Source: Anaerococcus jeddahensis (GTDB taxonomy: Bacteria > Bacillota > Clostridia > Tissierellales > Peptoniphilaceae). Taken from it: a DNA stretch of 64,000 nucleotides. The notes below the pieces were generated by a model, which searched no databases, was not told the DNA's origin, and worked only from the letters and a program-made list of their open reading frames with translations. The stretch spans positions 161,506 to 225,505 of the forward strand of contig NZ_CWHU01000004.1 in NCBI RefSeq assembly GCF_001182725.1. Reading direction: 5' to 3'. Both the position numbers and the translations under genes were made by a program. Positions 15,957-23,825 of the stretch are shown here, in pieces. Positions within the stretch are counted from its first letter, which is position 1, and every line of letters starts with the position of its first letter.

Positions 15957-16483
15957 AATTTTTCAACCGCTCTTTCAAATTCTTCTCGACTTATGCCAAA
16001 GGAATTTAGTTTTGATAAAAGTTGCTTGGAATTAAAATATCCTATAGAAAGTATATCGCCGAGCTTTTCTCTTCTGTTTCTGCTATCATCTGTAAGGGTT
16101 AGATTATTGTCCAAGAGGTCTTTCATGGTAAATTCTTCTCTTTTCTTACAAGTTGAGGCGTGGGCGTTTTTTAGTGCCTCTATTATATCTTCTTTTGAGG
16201 CATTTTCCACTCCTAAATCTCCCTTTTTGATTGCTTTTTTCCTATCAAGATAGGCGTGCTTTGCGTTTGGAATTTCTTTGGAAATTTTCGCCCTGATTTT
16301 TTTTCCTGCAAAATCTGGGTCGGTAAAAATTATTATTCCACATCTTTTGTCAATTTCTTTTAATTTTTCAATCAAATCTTTGCCAAAAGCAAGGCCGTTT
16401 GTCGCAATAAGTTCGCAATCAACTGCTGATTTAATGTTTGTTATATCGTCTTTTCCTTCAACTACTATTGTTTCTTTTATCAT
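15953..16483 (-). CDS. rnmV: Ribonuclease M5
   Basis: 176 residues. The N-terminal TOPRIM domain has VVEGKDDITNIK (the catalytic glutamate in VEGKDD) and IIIFTDPDFAGKKIR (the DxD-like metal site). A C-terminal RNA-binding part of about 80 residues follows (DDSRNRREKLGDILSIGYFN). It matures 5S rRNA by cleaving the precursor, with ribosomal protein L18 as helper. It lies between tatD (5-base gap) and rsmA (4-base overlap). Length is usual. Confidence 0.95.
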   Translation of the reverse strand: MIKETIVVEGKDDITNIKSAVDCELIATNGLAFGKDLIEKLKEIDKRCGIIIFTDPDFAGKKIRAKISKEIPNAKHAYLDRKKAIKKGDLGVENASKEDIIEALKNAHASTCKKREEFTMKDLLDNNLTLTDDSRNRREKLGDILSIGYFNSKQLLSKLNSFGISREEFERAVEKL

Positions 16484-16488
16484 ATTAC

Positions 16489-17253
16489 CTACTTTATATT
16501 AAAAAATTCCATGGCATTTTTGCTTGTTCTTTTTGCAAGTTTTGATAATTTCATCCCACGAAGATTTGCAATTTCTCTTGCAACTTCCACAATTTTTCTC
16601 GGATCATTTCTCATTCCCCTGTAAGGTTCGGGGGAAAGGTATGGGGAATCTGTTTCAAGCATGAGCCTATCCAAATCCACATTTATAGCTGCATTTTTTT
16701 CATTTTCTGCGTTTTTAAAAGTTACAACTCCCCCGATTGAAATATAATATCCTCTTTTCATACATTCCATAAGGTGGATATATGAATAAGAAAAACAGTG
16801 AATTTGAACTTTTAAATCTGAATAATCTTTTAAAATTTCCAAACAATCATCAATTGAATCTCTGGAATGAATCACTACTGGGAGCTTTAATTTTCTTGCA
16901 AGGTCTAATTGCTTAATAAAAATTTCTTTTTGCTCATCCTTGTTGTCATATTGCCAATAATAATCAAGACCAATTTCTCCAATCGCGAGAACTTTTGGAT
17001 CTTTTGCCAAATTTTCTAATTTTTCTATATCTCCATCTTTAAAAGAATCTATATTTTGAGGATGAAAACCAACTTGGGCAAATAAATTGTCATATTTTTT
17101 TGAAAGATTTAAAACATCAATTGAATCTTCTAAATCGCAAGCTGGCATTACCACATAATTTACGGCAAAATTAGACAGATCCTTTATAAGAAAAGATCTG
17201 TCCTCATTAAAATCATCACTCGTTAAATGGGCGTGTGAATCTATTAATTTCAT
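16489..17253 (-). CDS. tatD: TatD-family metal-dependent DNase
   Basis: 254 residues. The TIM-barrel hydrolase motifs are DSHAHL (residues 5-10), GEIGLDYYW (about 92), PVVIHSRDS, QIHCFSYS and ETDSPYLSPEPYRG, giving the two-metal site. Family members have 3'-5' exonuclease or AP-endonuclease activity and act in DNA repair or quality control. Its ATG overlaps the metG stop by one base (TAATG), showing translational coupling. Confidence 0.95.
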   Translation of the reverse strand: MKLIDSHAHLTSDDFNEDRSFLIKDLSNFAVNYVVMPACDLEDSIDVLNLSKKYDNLFAQVGFHPQNIDSFKDGDIEKLENLAKDPKVLAIGEIGLDYYWQYDNKDEQKEIFIKQLDLARKLKLPVVIHSRDSIDDCLEILKDYSDLKVQIHCFSYSYIHLMECMKRGYYISIGGVVTFKNAENEKNAAINVDLDRLMLETDSPYLSPEPYRGMRNDPRKIVEVAREIANLRGMKLSKLAKRTSKNAMEFFNIK

Positions 17254-19190
17254 TAAGAAATCACCGTACCTGGTTTGCAGTCTTTGATTGTTGTAAGTAA
17301 AACTGCATCGTCTCCTGCAGCAAGAAGCATTCCTTCTGATAAAATTCCTCTCATTTTTACAGGTTTTAGGTTTTTAATTATTACGATATTTTTTCCAACT
17401 AGGTCTTCTTTATTGTAGAATTCTTTTATACTTGAAACAATTGTCCTAGTTTCACTTCCGATATCAACTTTAAAAACAAGAAGTCTATCAGCATCTGGAT
17501 GGTCTTTTACTTCTAAAATTTTACCAACAACAAGGTCAAGCTTGTCAAAATCATCAATTTTAATTTGTGCTTTGCCTTGAGTTTCTTCTTCTTTTTCTTC
17601 CTTTTTAACTCCAAGTCTTTCTTCAATTAATTTATTATTTAGAGCATGAAGTTTTTCAAGTTCTTTTTCTGTATCAAGTCTGTTAAATAAATTTTCGCCC
17701 TTACTTACTTTTGTACCTTCTTTAATTAGGCCAAATTCTTTTGCAGATTCAAAACCTTGGTTTTCTACTCCCAATTGTTTTAAAATTTCTTTAGTTGTAT
17801 TTCTCATAACAGGTTCAAGCATTTGGGCAACAATTCTTAAAGATTCAGCAAGATTATATAAAACTGTATTTAATCTGTCATATTTTTCTTCACGACCCAA
17901 AATCCATGGCTCAGTTTGGTCAACATACTTATTTGATCTTCTTACAAGATTCCACAAACATTCCAATGCCTCATTAAATTTAAATTCATCCATTAATCTT
18001 GTGAAATCATCATAAGTTTTGTGGCAAAGATTAATTAAGTCTTCATCGTACTCATCAGTTTCAGTACCTTTTTTGATTATTCCATCATTATATTTTGAAA
18101 TCATTGAAACAGTTCTTGAAAGTAAATTTCCCAAATCATTTACCAAATCAGAATTGTACCTATCCATAAATTTCTTTGAAAGGAAGTTTCCATCAGAACC
18201 AAAATTAAATTCACGAAGTAGGAAATATTTTAAAGGATCTGTTCCATATAATTCTACAAGTGGTTCTGGATACATAATATTTCCCTTAGATTTACTCATC
18301 TTGTCATTATCAAACAAAATCCAACCATGGGCAAAAACTTTTCTAGGAAGTGGAATATCAAGAGCCATCAAAAGTGCTGGCCAAATTATTGTATGAAATC
18401 TTACAATATCTTTTCCAATTAAATGAACTCCAGCTGGCCAATATTTATTGAATTTTTCCATATCATAGCCATAACCAATAGCTGTCAAATAACAAGATAA
18501 GGCATCAATCCAAACATAAACAACATGTTCGTTGTCAAAAGGAACATCAACTCCCCAATCAAAAGTATTTCTTGAAACAGAAAGATCATCAAGGCCCTTG
18601 TTTATAAAGTTATTTAACATTTCATTTTGCCTAAATTTTGGCTCAAGAAATTCAGGATGGTCTTTGAAAAGTTCTTTTAATTTATCAGTATATTTTGAAA
18701 GTCTGAAAAAATATGATTCTTCCAAATGGTGGTCAACTGCTCTTCCACAATCAGGACAATTTCCATCATCAAGTTGACTTTCAGTAAAATATGATTCGCA
18801 AGATTCGCAATAATATCCGTCATATTTTCCCTTATAAATATCTCCCTTGTCATAAAGATATTGGAAAATATTTTTTACATTTTCTTCGTGTTTTGGATCA
18901 GTAGATCTTACAAAAGTATCATAATCAATATCAAGTTTTTTTAGCAAAACTTTTGTTTCTCCTGCAATTCTATCAACAAATTCTTGAGGCTTAGATCCAT
19001 GAGAAAGAGCTGCGTTCATTATTTTTTGACCATGCTCATCAGTTCCAGTAGTAAGGTAAGTATCAAATCCTCTTAAAGTTTTATATCGTTTCAAAACATC
19101 AGCAATAACTGAAGTATAAACATTACCAATGTGAAGATTACTGTTAGGATAATAAATCGGTGTGGTAATATAGTAGGTATTTTTTTCCAT
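17253..19190 (-). CDS. metG: Methionyl-tRNA synthetase with C-terminal tRNA-binding domain
   Basis: 645 residues. HIGN appears as LHIGNVYTS (about residue 20), KMSKS as DNDKMSKSKGN (about 297), and the zinc knuckle is CESCESYF with CPDCGR (about 126-148). An anticodon-binding helical domain follows, then an EMAP/Trbp111-type OB fold (about 540-645, KIDDFDKLDLVVGKIL). It charges tRNA-Met in the cytoplasm. First gene of the run ending in rsmA, with GGAG upstream. I saw no T-box or SAM leader in the ~85 bases before the nearest upstream terminator. Confidence 0.97.
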   Translation of the reverse strand: MEKNTYYITTPIYYPNSNLHIGNVYTSVIADVLKRYKTLRGFDTYLTTGTDEHGQKIMNAALSHGSKPQEFVDRIAGETKVLLKKLDIDYDTFVRSTDPKHEENVKNIFQYLYDKGDIYKGKYDGYYCESCESYFTESQLDDGNCPDCGRAVDHHLEESYFFRLSKYTDKLKELFKDHPEFLEPKFRQNEMLNNFINKGLDDLSVSRNTFDWGVDVPFDNEHVVYVWIDALSCYLTAIGYGYDMEKFNKYWPAGVHLIGKDIVRFHTIIWPALLMALDIPLPRKVFAHGWILFDNDKMSKSKGNIMYPEPLVELYGTDPLKYFLLREFNFGSDGNFLSKKFMDRYNSDLVNDLGNLLSRTVSMISKYNDGIIKKGTETDEYDEDLINLCHKTYDDFTRLMDEFKFNEALECLWNLVRRSNKYVDQTEPWILGREEKYDRLNTVLYNLAESLRIVAQMLEPVMRNTTKEILKQLGVENQGFESAKEFGLIKEGTKVSKGENLFNRLDTEKELEKLHALNNKLIEERLGVKKEEKEEETQGKAQIKIDDFDKLDLVVGKILEVKDHPDADRLLVFKVDIGSETRTIVSSIKEFYNKEDLVGKNIVIIKNLKPVKMRGILSEGMLLAAGDDAVLLTTIKDCKPGTVIS

Positions 19191-19274
19191 AAATTCTCCT
19201 TTGTAAATAATTAAACTATTTTCATTTTATATATAATTATATTATAGCGTTTTTGTCCATTTTTTCCAATTTAA

Positions 19275-19298
19275 AATAAGGGGCAAAGCCCCTTATTA
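19275..19298. terminator. Duplicated terminator hairpin, distal copy
   Basis: AATAAGGGGC-AAA-GCCCCTTATT, nearly the same as the hairpin at 19601-19622 that follows the surface-protein gene. A MITE carrying an IS110 remnant lies between them. The 19191-19625 gap holds no gene. Confidence 0.75.
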
Positions 19299-19600
19299 GA
19301 CTGTTGACAAACTAAATTTTCACCCATTTAGTACTATAAAAGTGTAAGTAGAAAAAACTTTCTACCTACACTTTTTTTAATATAATGAAGGTAACAGACG
19401 CAGCCCATTTGGGATAATACACCCGTACTCGAAAAAAAAGACTTGATTTTTCCTAGCAGGTTTCGAGCGAACGTAGTGAGTCGAGAAATCTCATGAGATC
19501 TCTCCATGCGTTCGTTTCACTCACTTAGTCGAGATGGGTTAGAGCTTAATTTAATTCTAAATTACTCATAATTTTTTTATTAGACTTTGTCTACAAACTG
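19299..19600. repeat. MITE-like palindromic repeat carrying an IS110 remnant
   Basis: Ends GACTGTTGACAAACT at the left and AGACTTTGTCTAC at the right. The core is inverted relative to the copies at 6820 and 23525: CACCCATTT, IS remnant, TTTCGAGCGAACGTAGTG, AGTCGAGAAATCTC, and CTTAGTCGAGATGGGTTAG. Both flanks carry the same terminator hairpin. Confidence 0.8.
19327..19463 (+). mobile_element. IS110 remnant, 137 bp, both tips kept and transposase lost
   Basis: Left tip TTTAGTACTATAAAAGTG through the target loop of the bridge RNA matches the full copies up to the right target guide (CTCGAAA). It then jumps at an A-run to the right tip (GACTTGATTTTTCCTAGCAGG-TTT). Transposase and donor loop are deleted. 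It sits in the same site, CACCCATTT/TTTCGAGCG, as the full elements, and small substitutions are few. Confidence 0.85.
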
Positions 19601-19622
19601 AAGGGGTCAAAGCCCCTTATTT
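19601..19622 (-). terminator. Surface-protein gene terminator
   Basis: AAGGGG-TCAAAG-CCCCTT four bases after the stop codon of the 1239-residue protein, minus strand. Confidence 0.65.
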
Positions 19623-19625
19623 TAA

Positions 19626-22600
19626 TTATTTATCTTTTTTTCTTTTTTTAAAAAATAATATAGCAAAGGCTCCAGCTATAAGTGGAATTATTATTTTAAA
19701 TATTCCATTATTATTTTCCTTTGACTTATTATCAATTTTTTTATCATCATCAACATTACTTTCTGATTTTTCTGAATCATTATTTTCTTCATCGCTTGAA
19801 AAATCATTTTTTGTTTCTTTCTTATTTTCGTCTTTTTTATCTTTTTTATCTTTTTCTTTAGCTTCACTATCTTTTTTATCCAAATCTTCTTTTTCTTCTA
19901 AGTCTTTGTTTTTATTATCTTGGTTTAAACTCAATAGATTTTGATTTTGTAAATTATTATTTGAACTATTTTGACCTCTTAATGATAGCCTTGAGCCTGT
20001 TTTATTATCTTGTCCTTGACTTTGAGATTCATTTCTCTTTGCACCAAGTGAGGATTCTCCTGTCCTTTGGTTTTTATTCTTATTTTCTTTTGAACTTTCT
20101 GCGCTATTTCCTTGATAATTTTTATTTTCTTTTGCTTCTAAACTTTCCAAAGCTTTTTTAGCTTTTGTAAATTCTGTTAAAGCTGATTTTTGATTTTCCT
20201 TGACCTTATTTAGATTTTCAAGAGCATTTTTTGTGTTTTCTTTTGCAAGATTTAAGCTTTGTTCAAGTTTTTCAGTTTTTTCTTCAAGGAGATTGATATT
20301 TTTAATTTTTTTGCCTATATTTTCAAAATCTTTGTAGGTTTCTGGATCATTTATATCAACTTTTTTCGCCTTTTCACTTAAAGATTTAGCTTCTTCTAGA
20401 TAGACTTTGCTATCTTCAACTTGTTTTTCTAAGCTTGGAATTAATTTCTTCCTATTTTCAAATGTCTTTTTCGCATCTTCAAGGTCTTTTTCACAAGATT
20501 TCACATTTTCTAAGGCCTTATTAACTTGGTCTAAAGATTTTTTACTTTCCTTATATTTATTCTCAGCACTTAAAAGTGATTTTTTATTTTCTTCTAATTT
20601 TTCAGATAAAGATTTTTTCTCATTTTTGATATTATTAATCTCCTCATTTAATTTATTAATATTTTGATCTATTGTAGAAAAATCTTTTTTATCTTCTTCT
20701 AGTTTTTCGTTAAGAGTATTTGAAGATATCTCTAAATTTTCTAATTCTTCTTCCTTGGCATTTTGCTCATCTAAAAGTTTTTGTGCATCGCTTGATAAGC
20801 CTTTTAATTTATTTGAAATTTCATCTTTTTGATTTTCTTTTTCTTTTTTACTAGCTTCTAGGCTATTTATTTCACCATCAATATTATTTATAGAATCCGA
20901 ATAAGTTTTTGCTTTATTATTTAGATTTTCTAATTTTTCTGCATAGTCCTTATTAGCATCTTTTATGCTTGCTATTTCTTGGTCTAAGCTTTCTATTTCC
21001 TTTGTTAAATTACTTATGTTTTGTGAAATTTTCGCTTTTTCTTCTGATAATTTATTAACTCCTTCTTTCTTTGAAGCTAATCTATTTTCATTTTCTGTTT
21101 TAGATTTTTGAAGTAAGTTTATTTGATTGTTTTTATCATTAATAGCAGCTTCTACTTTTTCAATTTCTTTTTCTTTTTCGTTAATTTCTTCTTCAAGCTT
21201 ACTAATTTCAACTTTTAAATTAATTATTTTATTTTGAGTATCTTGATCAACTACAGAAGCTTTACCATTGATAATGTCTTGTAAATTTTTCATATATGCA
21301 TCAAGACGTTTTTCATAATCTTCAACAGAATAAATCTCACCATTATTATCAGTGTTACTTAAAACTATTGATTGAACATATCCATATAAACCAGGTCTTA
21401 CTGCATAACCGGCACTTTTACTATCCAATTTAGGCTCGTTCAATTGTCTTAATTCATCTTCTTTCCACATCAAATCATCAACTAGATTTGTGTAATGGCC
21501 AACTTGATCAGTATAACCTTCTTTTTTCAATTCTTTACTATTTGCTTCTACATCTAAGTAATCATCCATTTCATCTCTTGATTTAAGATGTAAGGTATTT
21601 CTCAAATAATCAAAAGTTTTCTTCTCTTCATCCCACCAACCTTCTATATGGCTCATAGGTCTAGGTTTTACGTTCATAATTTGATCTGCCCTAGTACTTG
21701 GTCCCCAAGCAAGATTTTCAGTTGGTTCATGCATACTAGCATGTTTAAATTTATCAAATGAAAAGTTAGCGTTGGCTTGAGCTACAGCCATATCATAATC
21801 AGTAATGCCCACAATTGATAGTTTTCTATTATCAATTCCAACATCATTTTTTCTTTTTTCATTTACAGCTTTTATTGATTGGATGGCTTCTTTCATATAT
21901 TCAAGACTTCTTGAATCTTCTTTAGAAAGAATAGTATTTTCGTCATATTTATTTCTTTCTATATACTCAAATCTATTTTCATTATTTTTGCTTCGTTCTG
22001 GAATTTCTGTAAATACTTTTAAAGCCTTATCAGATCCCATTTTTTCAAAAAATCCAATTGAGCCTCTATTCCATTGGGCTTGAGCTTTCTTCTTATCTTC
22101 TTCACTTACTTGAGCCTTATTATTTTTTTCTAACTCTTCTAATTCTTTCTTTTTATCCGAAAGATCTTGTTCTAAAGAAGATTTTTCACTTTCAAGTTTA
22201 GTTTTATTATTTTGATCATTTGTCTTTTCAGTATTTAAAGCATTTATCTTAGACTCATTTTCTTTTACTGAACTATCAATTTCTTTATTTTCATTTGAAA
22301 TTTCTTGAGATTTTTTCTCGTTTTGGCTTAGCTTATCTTCTTCACTTTTCTTATCATTTTCTTTATTTTCTTTATTAGAATTTAAAGCATCAATTTTATT
22401 TTGAACTTCAATGTTGTCTTTTTTAAGATTTTCAATATCAGCATTAATTTTATCAAGATTTTCTTTTGCCTTAGCCTTTTCAGCTTCTTTATTTTTAATA
22501 CTTTTATATATCTCTTCTATTTCTTTTTCTTTTAGATCCAATTGATCTTTTAATTTTTTCAACTCTTCAGAATTTTCAGGTAGGTTTGAAATTTTTTCTT

Positions 22601-23345
22601 TTATTTCAGAAATCTCTTTTTTAAGATTTGCTTCTTTTTCTTTTATTTTTGATAATTCTTCATTTTTAGTAGAAATATCTTTTCCTATATCTTCTTTTTT
22701 CTTTTCTAAATCCTTTAAATCATTGGATTTTCCATCTAATTCTTTAGATTTCTCATCAAAAGCCTTTTGAGAGTTATCTTTTGAAGCTTTAGCTTCATTT
22801 AAATTTTTCTCATCTTCTTTTACTATTTCTTCAATATTAGGATTTTTTTCCTTTTCTTCTTTTAAATTTTTATCTGCAAGGTCTTTGGCTTCTTGTTTTG
22901 AAGTGATATTATCTTTGTCTTCAATTAAATCTTTTTTCGCCTGATCTAAATTTTTTTCATTATTTGTAATATTTTCACTAACTTGCTTTACCTTGTTTTC
23001 TTGATCTTTAATGTTTTGATCTATTTCATTTTCTAAATCTTTTTTACTTGAATCAAGATTATTTTTTCCCTCTTCATATTCTTTTTGAAGATTATCTTGA
23101 TTTTGTTTTTCACTGTCATAAGATTTTTGTGCATCTTTTAAGCTAGAATCTGCTTTTTGATAATTTTCTTCTGCTTTATCGTAATTATCTTTAACTTCCT
23201 TGTAGGCTGATTTGTTTGTTTCTTCTTTTGTTTGGATATTAGAATCAACATTTTCATCCGCTAAAGAAACCTTTGCATTACTAAAAAGACACGCAGTTGA
23301 CATAGCCATTACTATAGCTAACTTATTTAAATTTTTCCCTTTCAT
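19626..23345 (-). CDS. Large coiled-coil surface protein with central CAP-like domain
   Basis: 1239 residues. The signal peptide ends near SLADENVDSN (about residue 30). Very long charged coiled coils (about 40-415 and 700-1060) enclose a compact domain (about 425-700). That domain has EPTENLAWG, WWDEEKKTFDYLR and GHYTNLVDDL, as in CAP/SCP proteins and the SEC10/PgrA group of Gram-positive surface proteins. A polar Asn/Gln/Lys tail leads to one membrane helix and a KKRKKDK end. No LPxTG is visible, so sortase anchoring is doubtful; the helix may simply retain it in the membrane. Likely roles are adhesion, aggregation or host contact. A GNRA hairpin separates ribosome site and start codon. Confidence 0.75.
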   Translation of the reverse strand: MKGKNLNKLAIVMAMSTACLFSNAKVSLADENVDSNIQTKEETNKSAYKEVKDNYDKAEENYQKADSSLKDAQKSYDSEKQNQDNLQKEYEEGKNNLDSSKKDLENEIDQNIKDQENKVKQVSENITNNEKNLDQAKKDLIEDKDNITSKQEAKDLADKNLKEEKEKNPNIEEIVKEDEKNLNEAKASKDNSQKAFDEKSKELDGKSNDLKDLEKKKEDIGKDISTKNEELSKIKEKEANLKKEISEIKEKISNLPENSEELKKLKDQLDLKEKEIEEIYKSIKNKEAEKAKAKENLDKINADIENLKKDNIEVQNKIDALNSNKENKENDKKSEEDKLSQNEKKSQEISNENKEIDSSVKENESKINALNTEKTNDQNNKTKLESEKSSLEQDLSDKKKELEELEKNNKAQVSEEDKKKAQAQWNRGSIGFFEKMGSDKALKVFTEIPERSKNNENRFEYIERNKYDENTILSKEDSRSLEYMKEAIQSIKAVNEKRKNDVGIDNRKLSIVGITDYDMAVAQANANFSFDKFKHASMHEPTENLAWGPSTRADQIMNVKPRPMSHIEGWWDEEKKTFDYLRNTLHLKSRDEMDDYLDVEANSKELKKEGYTDQVGHYTNLVDDLMWKEDELRQLNEPKLDSKSAGYAVRPGLYGYVQSIVLSNTDNNGEIYSVEDYEKRLDAYMKNLQDIINGKASVVDQDTQNKIINLKVEISKLEEEINEKEKEIEKVEAAINDKNNQINLLQKSKTENENRLASKKEGVNKLSEEKAKISQNISNLTKEIESLDQEIASIKDANKDYAEKLENLNNKAKTYSDSINNIDGEINSLEASKKEKENQKDEISNKLKGLSSDAQKLLDEQNAKEEELENLEISSNTLNEKLEEDKKDFSTIDQNINKLNEEINNIKNEKKSLSEKLEENKKSLLSAENKYKESKKSLDQVNKALENVKSCEKDLEDAKKTFENRKKLIPSLEKQVEDSKVYLEEAKSLSEKAKKVDINDPETYKDFENIGKKIKNINLLEEKTEKLEQSLNLAKENTKNALENLNKVKENQKSALTEFTKAKKALESLEAKENKNYQGNSAESSKENKNKNQRTGESSLGAKRNESQSQGQDNKTGSRLSLRGQNSSNNNLQNQNLLSLNQDNKNKDLEEKEDLDKKDSEAKEKDKKDKKDENKKETKNDFSSDEENNDSEKSESNVDDDKKIDNKSKENNNGIFKIIIPLIAGAFAILFFKKRKKDK

Positions 23346-23353
23346 AACAATTT

Positions 23354-23372
23354 CTTACTCGCGTAAGCCTCC
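23354..23372 (-). promoter_or_regulatory. Ribosome site spaced by a GNRA hairpin
   Basis: In sense direction GGAGG (23368-23372) is followed by CTTAC-GCGA-GTAAG (23354-23367) and then AAATTGTT before the ATG. Linear spacing of 22 bases is too long for good initiation. With the five-pair stem and GCGA tetraloop folded, it drops to about eight. Confidence 0.65.
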
Positions 23373-23506
23373 TTATATATTCTTAAATTTATTATATCAA
23401 AATAAAATATTAAAGCAAATTGATGAAATTAAAATATATGTAAATTAATTTTATTTTAATAATAAATAAATTTAAATTAATTTTGTCAACAATACCAACA
23501 TAAAAA

Positions 23507-23524
23507 ACCCATCCTTTGGATGGG
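23507..23524. terminator. Duplicated terminator hairpin, distal copy
   Basis: ACCCATCC-TTT-GGATGGG, repeated with one change at 23781-23798, which directly follows tyrS. A MITE lies between. Confidence 0.75.
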
Positions 23525-23780
23525 CCAGAGCGTAGACAAAGTCTAATTATTAAGAATTATTAGTAATTTAGAATTAAATTAATATCTAACCCATCTCGAC
23601 TAGATAAATGTGCATTGATTTTGCACATTTATCCCTAAAACTAGTGTGATAACACAGAAAAGTTTGCAAAGCAAACGTGTTTTAGTGTGAGTGAAACGAA
23701 CGCATGGAGAGATCTCACGAGATTTCTCGACTCACTACGTTCGCTCGAAATGGGAAAAAATTTAGTTTGTCAACAGTCTG
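23525..23780. repeat. MITE-like palindromic repeat with hairpin module, empty IS110 site
   Basis: Left end GCGTAGACAAAGTCTAAT, right end TTTAGTTTGTCAACAG. The core is AACCCATCTCGACTA, hairpin module (23603-23685), GAGAGATCTCACGAGATTTCTCGAC and GTTCGCTCGAAATGGG. Its AT arm near 23545-23590 matches that of the repeat at 19299-19600. Nothing else is seen in the 23346-23825 gap. Confidence 0.8.
23603..23685. other. Structured multi-hairpin module M3
   Basis: GATAAATGTGC pairs with GCACATTTATC; then CCTAAAACTAGT, GTG-ATAA-CAC, GTTTGC-AAA-GCAAAC and TTTTAG. Compared with M1 (GATAATTAT/ATAATTATC and AGTTTTC/GAAAACT) both arms of each stem have changed together. Confidence 0.72.
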
Positions 23781-23803
23781 ACCCATCCTTTAGATGGGTT
23801 TTT
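23781..23803 (-). terminator. tyrS terminator
   Basis: ACCCATC-CTTTA-GATGGGT about 25 bases after the tyrS stop, in a T/A-rich context; near copy at 23507-23524. Confidence 0.65.
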
Positions 23804-23825
23804 TATGTTAAAATTTAAAATATTT

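Noticed and set aside
19191..19274. T-box or SAM riboswitch before metG
   Set aside because: No TGGTACCGC core or recognisable SAM-box helices; the leader is only about 85 bases.
19626..23345. SMC/Rad50-like ATPase suggested by the coiled coils
   Set aside because: There is a signal peptide, a C-terminal membrane helix and a CAP-like centre, and no Walker motifs.
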